A stretch of DNA of 64,000 bases. Origin: Bacteroidales bacterium UBA3810. GTDB taxonomy: Bacteria; Bacteroidota; Bacteroidia; Bacteroidales; Paludibacteraceae. Below are positions 1 through 9,284 of the stretch, piece by piece. The stretch lies in assembly GCA_002368645.1 (NCBI GenBank), contig DFEE01000010.1, forward strand, positions 1 to 64,000, written 5' to 3'. Each line of letters begins with the position of its first letter. Position 1 is the stretch's first letter. The notes beneath the pieces were generated by a model, which had not been told where the DNA came from, searched no databases, and was given only the letters and a program-made list of their open reading frames with translations. Position numbers and translations under genes: made by a program.

Positions 1-694
1 TGTTATTCTGGCTATATGAGACGGCGCCCCGGTAGGAGGCGTTTTCGGTAGCACCTCCCAGCGAGAGGTGGTGGTTCTGCACAAATCCCGCCCGGAGGAT
101 GGCTCTCTGCCAGTCGGTAGAGGCGCCTTTATCGACGATAGGCAGTTGGTAGTCCCCGGTCACCGCGCGGTATTCGTCAGCCGTCATCATTCGCAGCACC
201 TTATCGGGATGGGCAAAGCCCACATTGCCCTCATAGGATACATGAAACTTACCCTCTCCTCTCTGTCGTGTACGAACCTCTATGACACCGGCAGCACCGC
301 GCGCTCCGTATTGGGCCGTTTGGGCAGCGTCCTTGAGAATGGTGAAACTCTCTATATCTCCCGGAAAAATGGTGGCTAATGTGCGTAAATCGGACGACAT
401 GCCATCAATCATGACCAAAGGCTCATTACCGCCGGTCAGGGAGTGGTTGCCGCGCACGCGCACAGAAGAAAGCATCGCCTCGGGATTGGTGTTGGAACCA
501 ACGGTCACACCGGCAGTCTGACCCTTCAAGATGTCCAGCGCGTTGGTCAAATGCCCGCGACGGGAGGTCTCAACGCGGAGGGTGTCGATATTACTGATTA
601 GCGGTGACGCGGTTTCGTCGTTCGCCCGAAGGGCTAACGGGGCATTAATCAAAGGCAAAAGGAGCCAAAGGACGATGGGAAGAGGGTGTTTCAC
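1..694 (-). CDS. SusC/RagA-like TonB-dependent receptor, 5-prime part only
   Basis: This is the N-terminal part (about 231 residues) of an outer-membrane receptor that runs off the left edge. I chose a GTG start at 692-694, because it is followed by a clean signal peptide (MKHPLPIVLWLLLPL) ending near ALRA, and because the upstream receptor gene stops only 5 bases before it. The plug domain is clear: an LDILKGQTAGVTV segment, VRVRGNHSLTGG, PLVMIDGM, then ILKDAAQTAQYGARGAAGVI, which is the SusC-type plug signature. The usual N-terminal carboxypeptidase-like (CarboxypepD_reg) domain of SusC proteins is missing; the plug starts soon after the signal peptide. Such receptors import ligands such as glycans or peptides with TonB energy. 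The frame is open over the whole visible length. The substrate is unknown, and no SusD partner is visible in the window. Confidence 0.85.
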   Translation of the reverse strand, partial: MKHPLPIVLWLLLPLINAPLALRANDETASPLISNIDTLRVETSRRGHLTNALDILKGQTAGVTVGSNTNPEAMLSSVRVRGNHSLTGGNEPLVMIDGMSSDLRTLATIFPGDIESFTILKDAAQTAQYGARGAAGVIEVRTRQRGEGKFHVSYEGNVGFAHPDKVLRMMTADEYRAVTGDYQLPIVDKGASTDWQRAILRAGFVQNHHLSLGGATENASYRGAVSYSQNN

Positions 695-699
695 GGTTG

Positions 700-2772
700 T
701 TAGAGTTTTGCTTTAATGGATATTTTGGCCCATGCACCGGGCTGTAAGATACCTCCGTAATCATAATAGCGTGTATTGGTCATATTGGTGCAGTCGGCAG
801 AGACACGCAGAAAGTTGTTTTGCCAATACAGGGAACCGTCTAACAACCAGACGGGTTGGTAGTCATTGACGGCGCCTTCGGCATTGTTATACTGTCCTTC
901 GCGCTTAAGGAAACGGAGGGTCCAGGAGGCACCGAAGCCTTTGTAGATACCATGTTCCAGACGGAGTGTCAGTTTATGGCTCAGGTAGTCCAAGTATCGT
1001 GAGCCCGCCTCAATGAGGTTCAAATCCAGATAGGTATAAGCGTAGTCCACCGAGACCGTTCTGAGCCATTCATTGAGCCGGTAGGCGACACTTAGTTCGG
1101 CACCGGTAGCGTTCACCTGTTGGCGGTTCTCGGCATGATAAGGGCGTTTGGTATCTTCGGCGACATAGACCCAGTCAATGATATTTTTGCCCCATCGGTA
1201 ATACCAGTCCGCCGCCACAAAGAGTTTGCCTGCAGCGCCAAAGTCCGGTGTGTATTTATAGCCTACGGAAAGCAGCCACGCCTCTTCGGGCTTGAGGTTG
1301 CGGTTGCCGAGCTGGTTGCCGGCATCGTAGTAGAGGTCAGTGAAGGTCGGCATTCTGAGCGAGCGGTTAGCGTTAACATAGACCGTTCCGGCTTTGGCAA
1401 ACGCATAGCCGATATTGGCAGCGCCGCCTACGTGATGTCCGAATCGGGTATTGTATGTGCCGTTGATACCGACCGATGCCGATAGGCCGGCGTAATAGAA
1501 AGTCTGTTCGGCGAAGTAGTTGGCATGGAACCTGTTACCGCCCTTGACAAGGTCCAAGACACGCACTTCAGATAAGGGAAAATCCGCTACATTGGGCACC
1601 TGTCCGTTCGGGTTGACGGTATCTCCGAGGTTCGTCGAACGGATGTTCTCGTTACGGACACCGACACCGAAAGAGGTCGTTCCGACAGACGAAGCATAAT
1701 GCGCTGCAATGGAGGCTGTGGCTGTTTGGGTAAAATGAAAATTGCCGTAAAGGCGCTGCCCGCGATGCCACTCATAGCGGTCATAATTGGCGCGATAGGC
1801 AGCCTGTACGTCCATCCGCCATGCTCCCCACCGGTGTTCATAATCAGCGGAAGCAAATGCCGTGCGTGTCGCGTCAAACTGGTCCTGCGAACCGAAGCCG
1901 TACCCCATCCCTAAACCGGCATTTTTCCATTGCGCTCCGGCTTGCACATCCAGCCCCCGCCAGCGGGTTTGAAAATAGACGTTCGCCAATTTGAAATCAC
2001 TATTACGGCACGCCGTAGCCTCTTTCTCCGTCGGAGTAGGGGCGTAGTAACCGTCAGCCCGGCTATACTCGGCTGAGAGGTTAACGAGCACCTCGTTTTT
2101 AGTAAAACTTGCGGCAATTTCGGGATTGACTAACCCGTTCATACCACCGGTCAATTTGAGCGCAATGTCTCGCGACTTGTGACTTATACCGGTGTCCCGG
2201 TGTCCCGGTGTCCAGGTATCCAGGTGTCCAGGTTTCCCGGTGTCCCGGGTTACCGGTTTTCCGGAAGATTCTGTATTCTTAGTGACAATATTGACAGCAC
2301 CGGAGAAGGCCCCGTGCAAACCGGCGGAGGTGCCCTGCAACACCTCTACCCGCTCAATCAGTTCCGTCGAAACAGGGATATTGAGGGTGTAATGTCCCGT
2401 ATGAAAATCCGATAGGGGAATACCATTCAGCAGGACCAACACCTGATCGAATGTGCCACCCCGCATGCTGATATCCGCTTGGGCTCCGTTAGCCCCGCGT
2501 GTACGCACATCAATTCCCGGCAGATATTGCAAGATATCCGCTACCGTTTGAATGGGCAATGATTCAATCTCGGCGTGCGTCACGTTTGTAATCAACCGAT
2601 AGGCGTCAGAATAAACTTCAGCTTTATGAGCCACTACCAACACCTCCTGAAGACTAAGTTGCCGGGTGGATAAAGAAATCGAATCATCGGGGATGTCATC
2701 ATCGGCTTGAGCTGCCATGCCCGAGAAAAACAGCAACGCTATGGTAGCGAAACTTTTCCCGATTTTGAGCAT
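700..2772 (-). CDS. TonB-dependent outer-membrane receptor (BtuB-like)
   Basis: This is a 690-residue receptor with a signal peptide (MLKIGKSFATIALLFFSGMAAQA), a TonB-box-like LQEVLVVAHK, a plug domain (IQTVADILQYLPGIDVRTR, ADISMRGGTFDQVLVLLNG, VEVLQGTSAGLHGAFSGAVN) and a long C-terminal beta-barrel that ends in an aromatic-rich strand. The open frame extends to 2904, but the extra 44 residues are basic and unlike a signal. The ATG at 2770-2772, preceded by GGAG, or the one at 2785-2787 is the better start. It lies 220 bases downstream of metG and directly upstream of the SusC-like gene. The plug type resembles cobalamin or siderophore receptors of Bacteroidales, but the ligand is unknown. 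An 8-bp tandem repeat at the plug-barrel junction (about residues 170-193) encodes a PGH/DTW-type spacer and could shift the frame. Confidence 0.88.
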   Translation of the reverse strand: MLKIGKSFATIALLFFSGMAAQADDDIPDDSISLSTRQLSLQEVLVVAHKAEVYSDAYRLITNVTHAEIESLPIQTVADILQYLPGIDVRTRGANGAQADISMRGGTFDQVLVLLNGIPLSDFHTGHYTLNIPVSTELIERVEVLQGTSAGLHGAFSGAVNIVTKNTESSGKPVTRDTGKPGHLDTWTPGHRDTGISHKSRDIALKLTGGMNGLVNPEIAASFTKNEVLVNLSAEYSRADGYYAPTPTEKEATACRNSDFKLANVYFQTRWRGLDVQAGAQWKNAGLGMGYGFGSQDQFDATRTAFASADYEHRWGAWRMDVQAAYRANYDRYEWHRGQRLYGNFHFTQTATASIAAHYASSVGTTSFGVGVRNENIRSTNLGDTVNPNGQVPNVADFPLSEVRVLDLVKGGNRFHANYFAEQTFYYAGLSASVGINGTYNTRFGHHVGGAANIGYAFAKAGTVYVNANRSLRMPTFTDLYYDAGNQLGNRNLKPEEAWLLSVGYKYTPDFGAAGKLFVAADWYYRWGKNIIDWVYVAEDTKRPYHAENRQQVNATGAELSVAYRLNEWLRTVSVDYAYTYLDLNLIEAGSRYLDYLSHKLTLRLEHGIYKGFGASWTLRFLKREGQYNNAEGAVNDYQPVWLLDGSLYWQNNFLRVSADCTNMTNTRYYDYGGILQPGAWAKISIKAKL
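2192..2263. repeat. 8-bp tandem repeat inside a receptor gene
   Basis: Nine consecutive 8-bp units of the form GTGTCC(C/A)G occupy 2192-2263. The first seven are near-identical and the last two are degenerate. They lie within the TonB receptor coding sequence, between plug and barrel. Eight is not a multiple of three, so gain or loss of one or two units would break the frame, whereas a change of three units would add or remove 8 residues. Confidence 0.9.
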
Positions 2773-2993
2773 CTCCAAATCCGTCATATGTGCCGTGAGG
2801 CGCCCTATACTCACCTCGCGGTGAAGGGAACGAAAAACCGCATAAGCCTTGTGGCAGAAGCGACGGAACCGGATTCGTTGAACTGAAAAATAATGTTTAA
2901 ACATGTTTTGACGTGGTCCTTATTCCGATGTGTACTTTCGGGTACGATAGGGGTACGGTGGAGTCAGCAGACTATCCGACAATATCCCTTCCT

Positions 2994-5069
2994 TTATCCG
3001 ACTTGTGCTCCGTTCGCGACGGGAGCCGAGATGGCGGTGAGGACGAGCTTGCCATCCGCATCTTGGGCGGAAAGGAGCATGCCTTGTGACTCAATACCCA
3101 TCATTTTGCGGGTTGGGAAGTTCGCGATAAAGAGCACCTGTTTGCCCACTAACGCAGCGGGCTCCGGATAGGACTGCGCAATACCGCTTAGGATAGTACG
3201 GGTACCCATGCCGTCATCAATCTTGAACTGCAAGAGCCTGTCGCTCTTTTTGACGGGCGCACATTCCAGTACCGTTCCAACGCGTATGTCTGCTTTGTCG
3301 AAATCGTCGATAGTGGTCGGCGCCTTAATCTCAGCGGGATGCCAGTTCTTGCGTTCCTCCTCCTTGGCGGCAGCCTCGTTCTCTGCCTTGATGCGGGCGA
3401 GACGGTCTAACTGGGCTTGGATAACGGAGTCCTCAATCTTCTCGAAGAGCAAGGTCACTTCACCTAATTGGTGACCTTCTTCCAAGAGGTTGAAGGAGCC
3501 TAAGTGCGCGAGATTGGTCTCCGGCAAGTTCAACATTCCTCTTAATTTCTCGGACGAGAAGGGCAGGAAGGGTCGGAAGGCTATTTCGAGGTTGGCGGCT
3601 ATCTGCAGTGCCATATTGAGTACGGCAGCGGTGCGCGCCATATCGGTTTTGGCGAGTTTCCAAGGCTCCATGTCCGCGAGGTACTTATTGCCGATACGCG
3701 CCATGTTCATTGCCTCTTTTTGGGCATCGCGGAACTTGAAGTCCTCTAAGAGCCGGAGCATCTCGTCTTTCGTGCGATTGAGTTCCGCCATGGTCTCTTG
3801 GTCATAGTCGGTATAGTCCCCTTTGGCGGGCACTTTGCCGGCGAAATACTTATTGGTGAGCACCAACGCGCGGTTGATGAAATTGCCGTAGATAGCGACC
3901 AGTTCGTTGTTGTTACGGGCTTGGTAGTCCGCCCAAGTGAAGTCGTTGTCCTTGGTTTCAGGGGCATTGGCGGTGAGGACGTAGCGGAGGACATCCTGTT
4001 TGTCCGGTATTTGTTCCAGGTACTCATTGAGCCATACCGCCCAGTTGCGGGACGTGGAGATTTTATCTCCTTCGAGGTTCAGGAACTCGTTAGACGGTAC
4101 ATTGTCGGGCAGAATATAGCCTCCGTGTGCTTTGAGCATAGCTGGGAAGACGATGCAGTGGAAGACGATATTGTCCTTGCCGATAAAATGGATGAGCCGT
4201 GTCTCGGGGTCTTTCCACCATTTTTCCCACGGACCATATTTGGCAGGCTCGGCATCGCAGAGTTCCTTGGTGTTGGAGATATACCCGATGGGGGCATCGA
4301 ACCATACATAAAGGACTTTGCCTTCCGCGCCTTCGACGGGGACAGGAATACCCCAATTAAGGTCCCGGGTCACGGCACGGGGTTTCAAGCCGCCGTCCAA
4401 CCAACTCTTGCACTGACCATAGACATTGGGACGCCACTCTTTATGCTCCTCCAAAATCCACTGCGAGAGCCAATCCTGATATTGGTCTAAGGGCAAGTAC
4501 CAGTGTGTAGTCTCCTTCTTGGTGAGGGGGTTACCGGTGACGGCATTATAGGGATTGATCAGTTCATCGGGGCTAAGGGTCGCGCCACATTTCTCACATT
4601 GGTCGCCATAAGCACCTTGTGAATGGCAATGAGGACATTCGCCCTTGATATTACGGTCGGTCAAGAACTCCTTGGTCTCAGGATCATAGTACTGCTCGGA
4701 GGTTTGCTGGATAAACTTGCCGTCATCGTATAATTTGCGGAAGAAATCCGAGGCAAACTTATGGTGAATCGGTCCACTGGTGCGGCTATAAACATCAAAG
4801 GAAATTCCAAAATCCTCAAAGCTCTTTTTAATCAAGTTGTGGTACCTGTCCACGACCTCCTGTACGGTAATTCCCTCCTTGCGGGCACGAATGGTAACGG
4901 GTACGCCGTGCTCATCGGAGCCACCGACAAAGAGGACCTCTTCGCCTTTCATCCTGAGGTAACGCGCGTAGATATCGGCGGGGATATAGACGCCTGCTAA
5001 GTGTCCGAGATGGACGGGTCCGTTAGCATAAGGCAACGCCGATGTAATCAAAGTTCTCTTAAAAGCCAT
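2994..5069 (-). CDS. metG: methionyl-tRNA synthetase
   Basis: This enzyme charges tRNA-Met in the cytosol. The 691-residue protein has the class I HIGH-type motif HLGH close to the N-terminus (ALPYANGPVHLGH), two CxxC zinc knuckles (CPHC, CEKC), the KMSKS-type signature as KISTSRNW (the form usual in Bacteroidota), and a C-terminal tRNA-binding EMAP-II-like domain (ADIRVGTVLECAPVKKSDRL through GMLLSAQD). This is the full length expected for the dimeric MetG with fused C-terminal domain. The start at 5069 begins directly with MAFKRTLITSALPYANG. It lies 3 bases from the upstream pdxB and is probably co-transcribed with it. Confidence 0.97.
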   Translation of the reverse strand: MAFKRTLITSALPYANGPVHLGHLAGVYIPADIYARYLRMKGEEVLFVGGSDEHGVPVTIRARKEGITVQEVVDRYHNLIKKSFEDFGISFDVYSRTSGPIHHKFASDFFRKLYDDGKFIQQTSEQYYDPETKEFLTDRNIKGECPHCHSQGAYGDQCEKCGATLSPDELINPYNAVTGNPLTKKETTHWYLPLDQYQDWLSQWILEEHKEWRPNVYGQCKSWLDGGLKPRAVTRDLNWGIPVPVEGAEGKVLYVWFDAPIGYISNTKELCDAEPAKYGPWEKWWKDPETRLIHFIGKDNIVFHCIVFPAMLKAHGGYILPDNVPSNEFLNLEGDKISTSRNWAVWLNEYLEQIPDKQDVLRYVLTANAPETKDNDFTWADYQARNNNELVAIYGNFINRALVLTNKYFAGKVPAKGDYTDYDQETMAELNRTKDEMLRLLEDFKFRDAQKEAMNMARIGNKYLADMEPWKLAKTDMARTAAVLNMALQIAANLEIAFRPFLPFSSEKLRGMLNLPETNLAHLGSFNLLEEGHQLGEVTLLFEKIEDSVIQAQLDRLARIKAENEAAAKEEERKNWHPAEIKAPTTIDDFDKADIRVGTVLECAPVKKSDRLLQFKIDDGMGTRTILSGIAQSYPEPAALVGKQVLFIANFPTRKMMGIESQGMLLSAQDADGKLVLTAISAPVANGAQVG

Positions 5070-5072
5070 AAT

Positions 5073-5975
5073 TTATCGTAGTTTATAATTTTTTCGTAAT
5101 CGTTCAAAGTCCTCCGGATGTGCCTTAAGTTTGGTTGTAATGCGCTTGAGCCATCCGGGGGCGCTATCTCCCCGTACACCGTCATCAGGCATGATGGTCA
5201 GCTGCGGCAGCCCGAAAAAGCCTGTGAGGGCATCAAGGCAGGTTTGAGAGGCATTGCGTTTGCCCTGCACGGAATAGCCGGCTATATGGTATGAAGCCAT
5301 GCGGGCTTGGGCTAAAACGGCATTATTGATGTCCGGTTCACCTTCCCAGCAATCTAAAACAAAAGGTCTGCCGCTACCAAGCAGCGCCTGTTCGTCCACG
5401 ACTCCTCCCCGAGCGGCATTGATGATAAGTGCCGAAGGCTTACAGCGACTCAGAAAGGCCGCATCGCAGAGGTGATAGGTCGGGTAGAGACCTTCCTTGG
5501 TCAGGGGCGTGTGAAAGGTGATGACATCCGCCTCCGTCACATCATCATGAAGCCCTTTAGGCGGGTCGGAAACCAACACCTGTAAGCCCTTGCGCTCCGC
5601 CATCTGCTTGACCAACGAGCCGACATGACCGACTCCGACAATGCCGATTGAGCGGGCATCGGGCGGCAAGGCTTCTTCCACATAATCGCAAACCGCTTGG
5701 GCATTACATCCCGGACAAGAGCAGTAAGTGATACCATGTTCCCGAAGGTAAGACTCGTCAAGATGGTCGAAACCGATGGTCGCAGTGGCGATAAAACGCA
5801 CTGAACTATGTTCCAATAACGCCTTATTTGCTCTGGTTCTGGTACGGATAATGAGCGCATCTGCATCCCTTACGGCATCCGCAGTTATCGCCTCCGGTGA
5901 TAGGTAATCCACGCTGCAAAAGGGCTCCAAAACCCCTTGTAAGTACGGGACATATCGGTCAATAACCACTCTCAC
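5073..5975 (-). CDS. pdxB: erythronate-4-phosphate dehydrogenase
   Basis: PdxB oxidises 4-phosphoerythronate in the DXP-independent route to pyridoxal phosphate. The 300-residue protein is a D-2-hydroxyacid dehydrogenase: an N-terminal substrate domain with the ATATIGFDHLDESYL stretch, a Rossmann NAD site GIVGVGHVGS, the catalytic arginine in NAARGGVVDEQALL, and a histidine in SYHIAGYS. The PdxB-specific CPGCNAQAVCDYV motif separates it from other family members. It is shorter than the roughly 380-residue enterobacterial enzyme because most of the C-terminal dimerisation domain is absent, which is common in Bacteroidota. It sits between panC (21 bases upstream) and metG (3 bases downstream), so a panC-pdxB-metG operon is likely. 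Confidence 0.92.
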   Translation of the reverse strand: MRVVIDRYVPYLQGVLEPFCSVDYLSPEAITADAVRDADALIIRTRTRANKALLEHSSVRFIATATIGFDHLDESYLREHGITYCSCPGCNAQAVCDYVEEALPPDARSIGIVGVGHVGSLVKQMAERKGLQVLVSDPPKGLHDDVTEADVITFHTPLTKEGLYPTYHLCDAAFLSRCKPSALIINAARGGVVDEQALLGSGRPFVLDCWEGEPDINNAVLAQARMASYHIAGYSVQGKRNASQTCLDALTGFFGLPQLTIMPDDGVRGDSAPGWLKRITTKLKAHPEDFERLRKNYKLR

Positions 5976-5996
5976 GGTAGAATTGCTCGGGAGCGT

Positions 5997-6851
5997 TTAA
6001 TACTTGATATTGTCAATAAGCCTAACGGGGCCGCAATAGACTGTGACACAGCCGATAGCGTGCTCAAAAGTTGTAGCGGGCAGCAAGGTCGATTGGTCCA
6101 CAATGGAGTAGTACTCCACCTCCAGGCCGTCAATGGCATTGATGGTATCAATGACCTTTTGCTCCACCTCCTTAACGGACATGGTTTTTGCCCACTCAAG
6201 GGATTGGAACAAGGTCTTGGAAATACCTAATGCGGTTTCTTTCTCTTCCGCGCTGAGTCGGGCATTGCGGCTGGATAGGGCTAATCCGCTATCTTCGCGG
6301 ACAATCGGGCAACCGATAATCTGTAAATTCCCAAACGTCCCTGCTAATTCGGAGCGCTCCACCATGAAGTGAATAATCGCTAATTGCTGGTAATCCTTTT
6401 CCCCAAAATAGGCCCTGTCCGGTTTCACAAGATAGAAAAGCCGGCTGACAATCTGCACAACGCCGTTGAAGTGCCCGGGGCGCATTTTGCCTTCCATGAC
6501 CTTGTCGAGACCGCAGAAATCAAAGGAGAACGTCTCCTTCATCTCCTGTTCGGAATACATTTCTTCGGGCGTTGGTGCAAACATGAAGTCTGCCCCTAAA
6601 GATGCTAATAACTCGGCATCTGCCTGGGGATTACGCGGATATTTGGCTAAATCCTCTTTGTTGTTGAATTGGGTGGGGTTGACAAAGACCGAAACGAAAG
6701 TAACGGTGTTTTGCTCCACACTTTGTCTAACGAGTGAAGCATGTCCCTCGTGCAAGGCTCCCATGGTGGGAACTAAACCGATGGATTTGCGCTGTAATTT
6801 GCAAGCCTCAACAACTTGTGTCAGTTCTTGCTGTGTAGTAATTATTTGCAT
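5997..6851 (-). CDS. panC: pantothenate synthetase
   Basis: PanC condenses pantoate with beta-alanine, using ATP, in coenzyme A synthesis. The 284-residue protein has the family hallmarks in order: VPTMGALHEGHASLVR (HxGH nucleotide site), FVSVFVNPTQFN, a GEKDYQQLAI segment, and the C-terminal SSRNARLSAEE motif with the SSRN residues that bind ATP. The start at 6851 gives MQIITTQQELTQVV. It is the first gene of the minus-strand panC-pdxB-metG run and diverges from the glycogen-synthase-like gene. A possible -7 box (TAATTTCG, one mismatch to TAnnTTTG) lies on the minus strand at 6874-6881. Confidence 0.96.
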   Translation of the reverse strand: MQIITTQQELTQVVEACKLQRKSIGLVPTMGALHEGHASLVRQSVEQNTVTFVSVFVNPTQFNNKEDLAKYPRNPQADAELLASLGADFMFAPTPEEMYSEQEMKETFSFDFCGLDKVMEGKMRPGHFNGVVQIVSRLFYLVKPDRAYFGEKDYQQLAIIHFMVERSELAGTFGNLQIIGCPIVREDSGLALSSRNARLSAEEKETALGISKTLFQSLEWAKTMSVKEVEQKVIDTINAIDGLEVEYYSIVDQSTLLPATTFEHAIGCVTVYCGPVRLIDNIKY

Positions 6852-6965
6852 AATCTATACTAAAAAAAGCCTGCGAAATTACAAAAAAAAATCGAATTAT
6901 CAAAGAAAAAAACGTTTTTTTATGAAAAAATAAAAAAAAATAGTGGAAATGTCATTTTTTTTTCG

Positions 6966-6973
6966 TATCTTTG
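6966..6973 (+). promoter_or_regulatory. Bacteroidota -7 promoter box (TATCTTTG)
   Basis: This exact TAnnTTTG match follows a long A/T tract and lies 24 bases before the ATG of the glycogen-synthase-like gene. It argues against the TTG at 6971 as the start codon, since that would overlap the promoter. Confidence 0.7.
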
Positions 6974-6997
6974 CAGTGGGTAAAATCGTATATACGG

Positions 6998-7807
6998 ATG
7001 ACAGAAGAAAAACATATATTATTTATTGCGCAAGAAATATGTCCGTTCTTACCGGAAGAGACATCTATTCGGCTGCTTAATCGTAAGTTGCCGGAGTATT
7101 TTCAATCTCACGGAATACCGAATCGGTCATTTATGCCTAAATTTGGTGAGATTAATGAGCGTCGCAACCAGTTACACGAGGTTATTCGTTTATCGGGTGC
7201 GAATTTGATAATTCGTGACACGGATCATCCTTTGCTCCTTAAGGTAGCGAGTATTCCTTCCGCGAGGGTGCAATTCTATTTTATTGATAATGACGATTTT
7301 TTTGCCCACCGCAAAGGGGTAGTCGATGAAACGGGGAAGGAATATGCGGATAATGATGAGCGGACGGTGTTCTTCTGCAGGGGCGTGTTAGACACCATCA
7401 CCAAGATGCGCTGGACGCCTGATTTGATTTATTGCTCGGGGTGGATGAGTGCGCTTGTGCCGATGTATATCCGTACCGCCTTTGCCGATTCGCCATTCTT
7501 GAAGGACGCCAAAATAGTCTACGGCATTGATGACAATGAATTTAAGAAGGCCTTTGCCGCTTCTTTCAGCCAAAAAGTTCTTATTGACGGAGTCAGTGAA
7601 AGCGATATACAATCCATCGTTGATGTCAAAGTGGGGTATGAGCAGTTGATGCAGTTGGCTTGCCAATATGCTGACGCTTATGCGCTGACTTGTGAAAATG
7701 TAAACAAACGCCTACTGAAATATATTGAAGCGCAGGGTAAACCTGTCTTACCTGCTGAACAATGCACTCCGGAAGATTTCTACCAATTCTTCACCAATAT
7801 GATATGA
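6998..7807 (+). CDS. short glycogen/starch synthase-like protein (GT5 N-terminal domain)
   Basis: This 269-residue protein matches the N-terminal Rossmann domain of glycogen synthase (GT5). It begins with EEKHILFIAQEICPFLPEE, has FYFIDNDDFFAHR and TPDLIYCSGWMSALVPMYI (the WDPDxxHxHDWH-like region), and lacks the C-terminal nucleotide-sugar domain. Such one-domain proteins are a standard Bacteroidales family found next to panC and a DUF4270 gene, the same arrangement as here. Whether it has catalytic activity is unknown. The start at 6998 follows a promoter. The stop overlaps the next start by 4 bases (ATGA), which suggests translational coupling. Confidence 0.8.
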   Translation: MTEEKHILFIAQEICPFLPEETSIRLLNRKLPEYFQSHGIPNRSFMPKFGEINERRNQLHEVIRLSGANLIIRDTDHPLLLKVASIPSARVQFYFIDNDDFFAHRKGVVDETGKEYADNDERTVFFCRGVLDTITKMRWTPDLIYCSGWMSALVPMYIRTAFADSPFLKDAKIVYGIDDNEFKKAFAASFSQKVLIDGVSESDIQSIVDVKVGYEQLMQLACQYADAYALTCENVNKRLLKYIEAQGKPVLPAEQCTPEDFYQFFTNMI

Positions 7808-9273
7808 GACGGTTATTGATAAGCATATTAACTTTCATAACAGCCTGCTTGATAGTAGGCTGTGATAGTGATAAAGCGACTACCGGTTCCGATATTTTAC
7901 CGGCAGATGACCAGATTGTGGTGCTGGTGGATACGTTCACACTCGTATCCGATTTAGATTCCATGGGGCATATCTTCTCGCAGCCCGATTCGTTTCTTTT
8001 AGGTGAGATTGAGACCAGTTACGGAACGCTTCGAGCCGATATATTGACCCAGTTAGCTGCGCCGTTAGGTTTTGTCTATCCCGCTAACGCCGAAATGGAT
8101 TCCGTCTGTCTCTATGCCTATTATAGTACCATTACGGGTGATAATGTGTCTCCCTTGGCGATTCGTGTCTATGAGATGGATAAAGCTACCTTGGATTATG
8201 ACAAACGCTATTATTCGAATATCGCGGTTGAGGACTATTGCTCTTTTAGTGACTCTACGAACATTGTCGAACATGCCGCTCTCATAACCGCTGCGGAGTA
8301 CCGCGACTCTATCTATCACAAGAGCAAATATATCCCGGGTGTCAAGATGAAATTGACGGAGCGATTTGCTAAGCGGTTCTTTGAACAAAACAAACGCTTC
8401 ACAACGCAAGAAGAGTTTAATAAGCTCTTCAAGGGATTGTACATTACTACGGATTTCGGAAGTGCAACGATACTCCATGTAAACACGATTGTTATGGCGG
8501 TCTATTACCACTTCTATTACGACAAATATAATCCCGCAACCGGTGAACATGAATCTGTTAGGGAGAAGGATGTTAAAACCTTCTACGCCAACGCTGAGGT
8601 TAAGCAAGTCAATCGGTATACCTATCTGAACCAAGATGCCCTCATCGAGCAATTGATTCAGACGATGGATGTCTATAATTATGTCATCTCTCCGGCGGGA
8701 GTATATACCCAAATCAAGTTCCCTATAGCCGATATTCTGAGTGAGATTGAAACGAATATTAAAGGCTTCACCGATAAGCGTAATACCTATATTAATATGG
8801 CGTCTTTGAAGATGAATGTGGTTTATAATCCCAATAAGACCTCTACCGATAAGACTCCTGAAGATTGGTTATTACCGGCTCCGCATATGCTGTTGGTGAA
8901 TGATTCGATACGGGAAACGTACTTCGTCGATAAATGGCTTTCCGTGTTGACTGAAGATGCGGTCTTGGGAACTTTAACCTCCGGTACAGACTCCTTGGGA
9001 AATACTATTTACTACTATTCTTTTGATGTCAGCAAAATGCTGATGGAGAAACTCAGGATGGCAGAGTATGACCTTGAAGATGCGGATGACGTCTTGTCCA
9101 TGAGCTTAGTGCCCGTTTCGGTATCTTATGCTACTTCATCTTCGTCCGGCAGCACAACCGGACAAACCATCACGGCGATTAAGCAATACCAAGTACCCTC
9201 CGCTACCATATTCTATTCGCCCAATAACCCCCAAACACCGCTTATTTTAGAAATCGTTTATTCAGGGTTCTAA
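7804..9273 (+). CDS. DUF4270 family lipoprotein
   Basis: This 489-residue protein has a lipoprotein signal (MRRLLISILTFITACLIVGC, cysteine near residue 20) followed by an acidic stretch, so it is probably anchored in the outer membrane. The body matches the DUF4270 pattern as I know it: GSDILPADDQIVVLVDTF near the N-terminus, then SFLLGEIETSYGTLRADILT. The C-terminal segment ATIFYSPNNPQTPLILEIVY is typical of the family. The function of the family is unknown. The upstream gene overlaps it by 4 bases. The alternative ATG at 7762 would add residues upstream of a perfect signal peptide and is less likely. Confidence 0.85.
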   Translation: MRRLLISILTFITACLIVGCDSDKATTGSDILPADDQIVVLVDTFTLVSDLDSMGHIFSQPDSFLLGEIETSYGTLRADILTQLAAPLGFVYPANAEMDSVCLYAYYSTITGDNVSPLAIRVYEMDKATLDYDKRYYSNIAVEDYCSFSDSTNIVEHAALITAAEYRDSIYHKSKYIPGVKMKLTERFAKRFFEQNKRFTTQEEFNKLFKGLYITTDFGSATILHVNTIVMAVYYHFYYDKYNPATGEHESVREKDVKTFYANAEVKQVNRYTYLNQDALIEQLIQTMDVYNYVISPAGVYTQIKFPIADILSEIETNIKGFTDKRNTYINMASLKMNVVYNPNKTSTDKTPEDWLLPAPHMLLVNDSIRETYFVDKWLSVLTEDAVLGTLTSGTDSLGNTIYYYSFDVSKMLMEKLRMAEYDLEDADDVLSMSLVPVSVSYATSSSSGSTTGQTITAIKQYQVPSATIFYSPNNPQTPLILEIVYSGF

Positions 9274-9284
9274 TTCCTTATAAT

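Noticed and set aside
3798..4490. Long plus-strand ORF (230 codons) within metG
   Set aside because: It is antisense to a well-supported gene and shows no recognisable motif.
7762..7803. Upstream start of the DUF4270 gene at 7762
   Set aside because: It would add residues before a complete lipoprotein signal; the ATG at 7804 overlaps the upstream stop in the usual way.
8065..8712. Long minus-strand ORF (215 codons) within the DUF4270 gene
   Set aside because: It is antisense to a gene with a clear lipoprotein signal and family pattern; no start signal or motif is seen.
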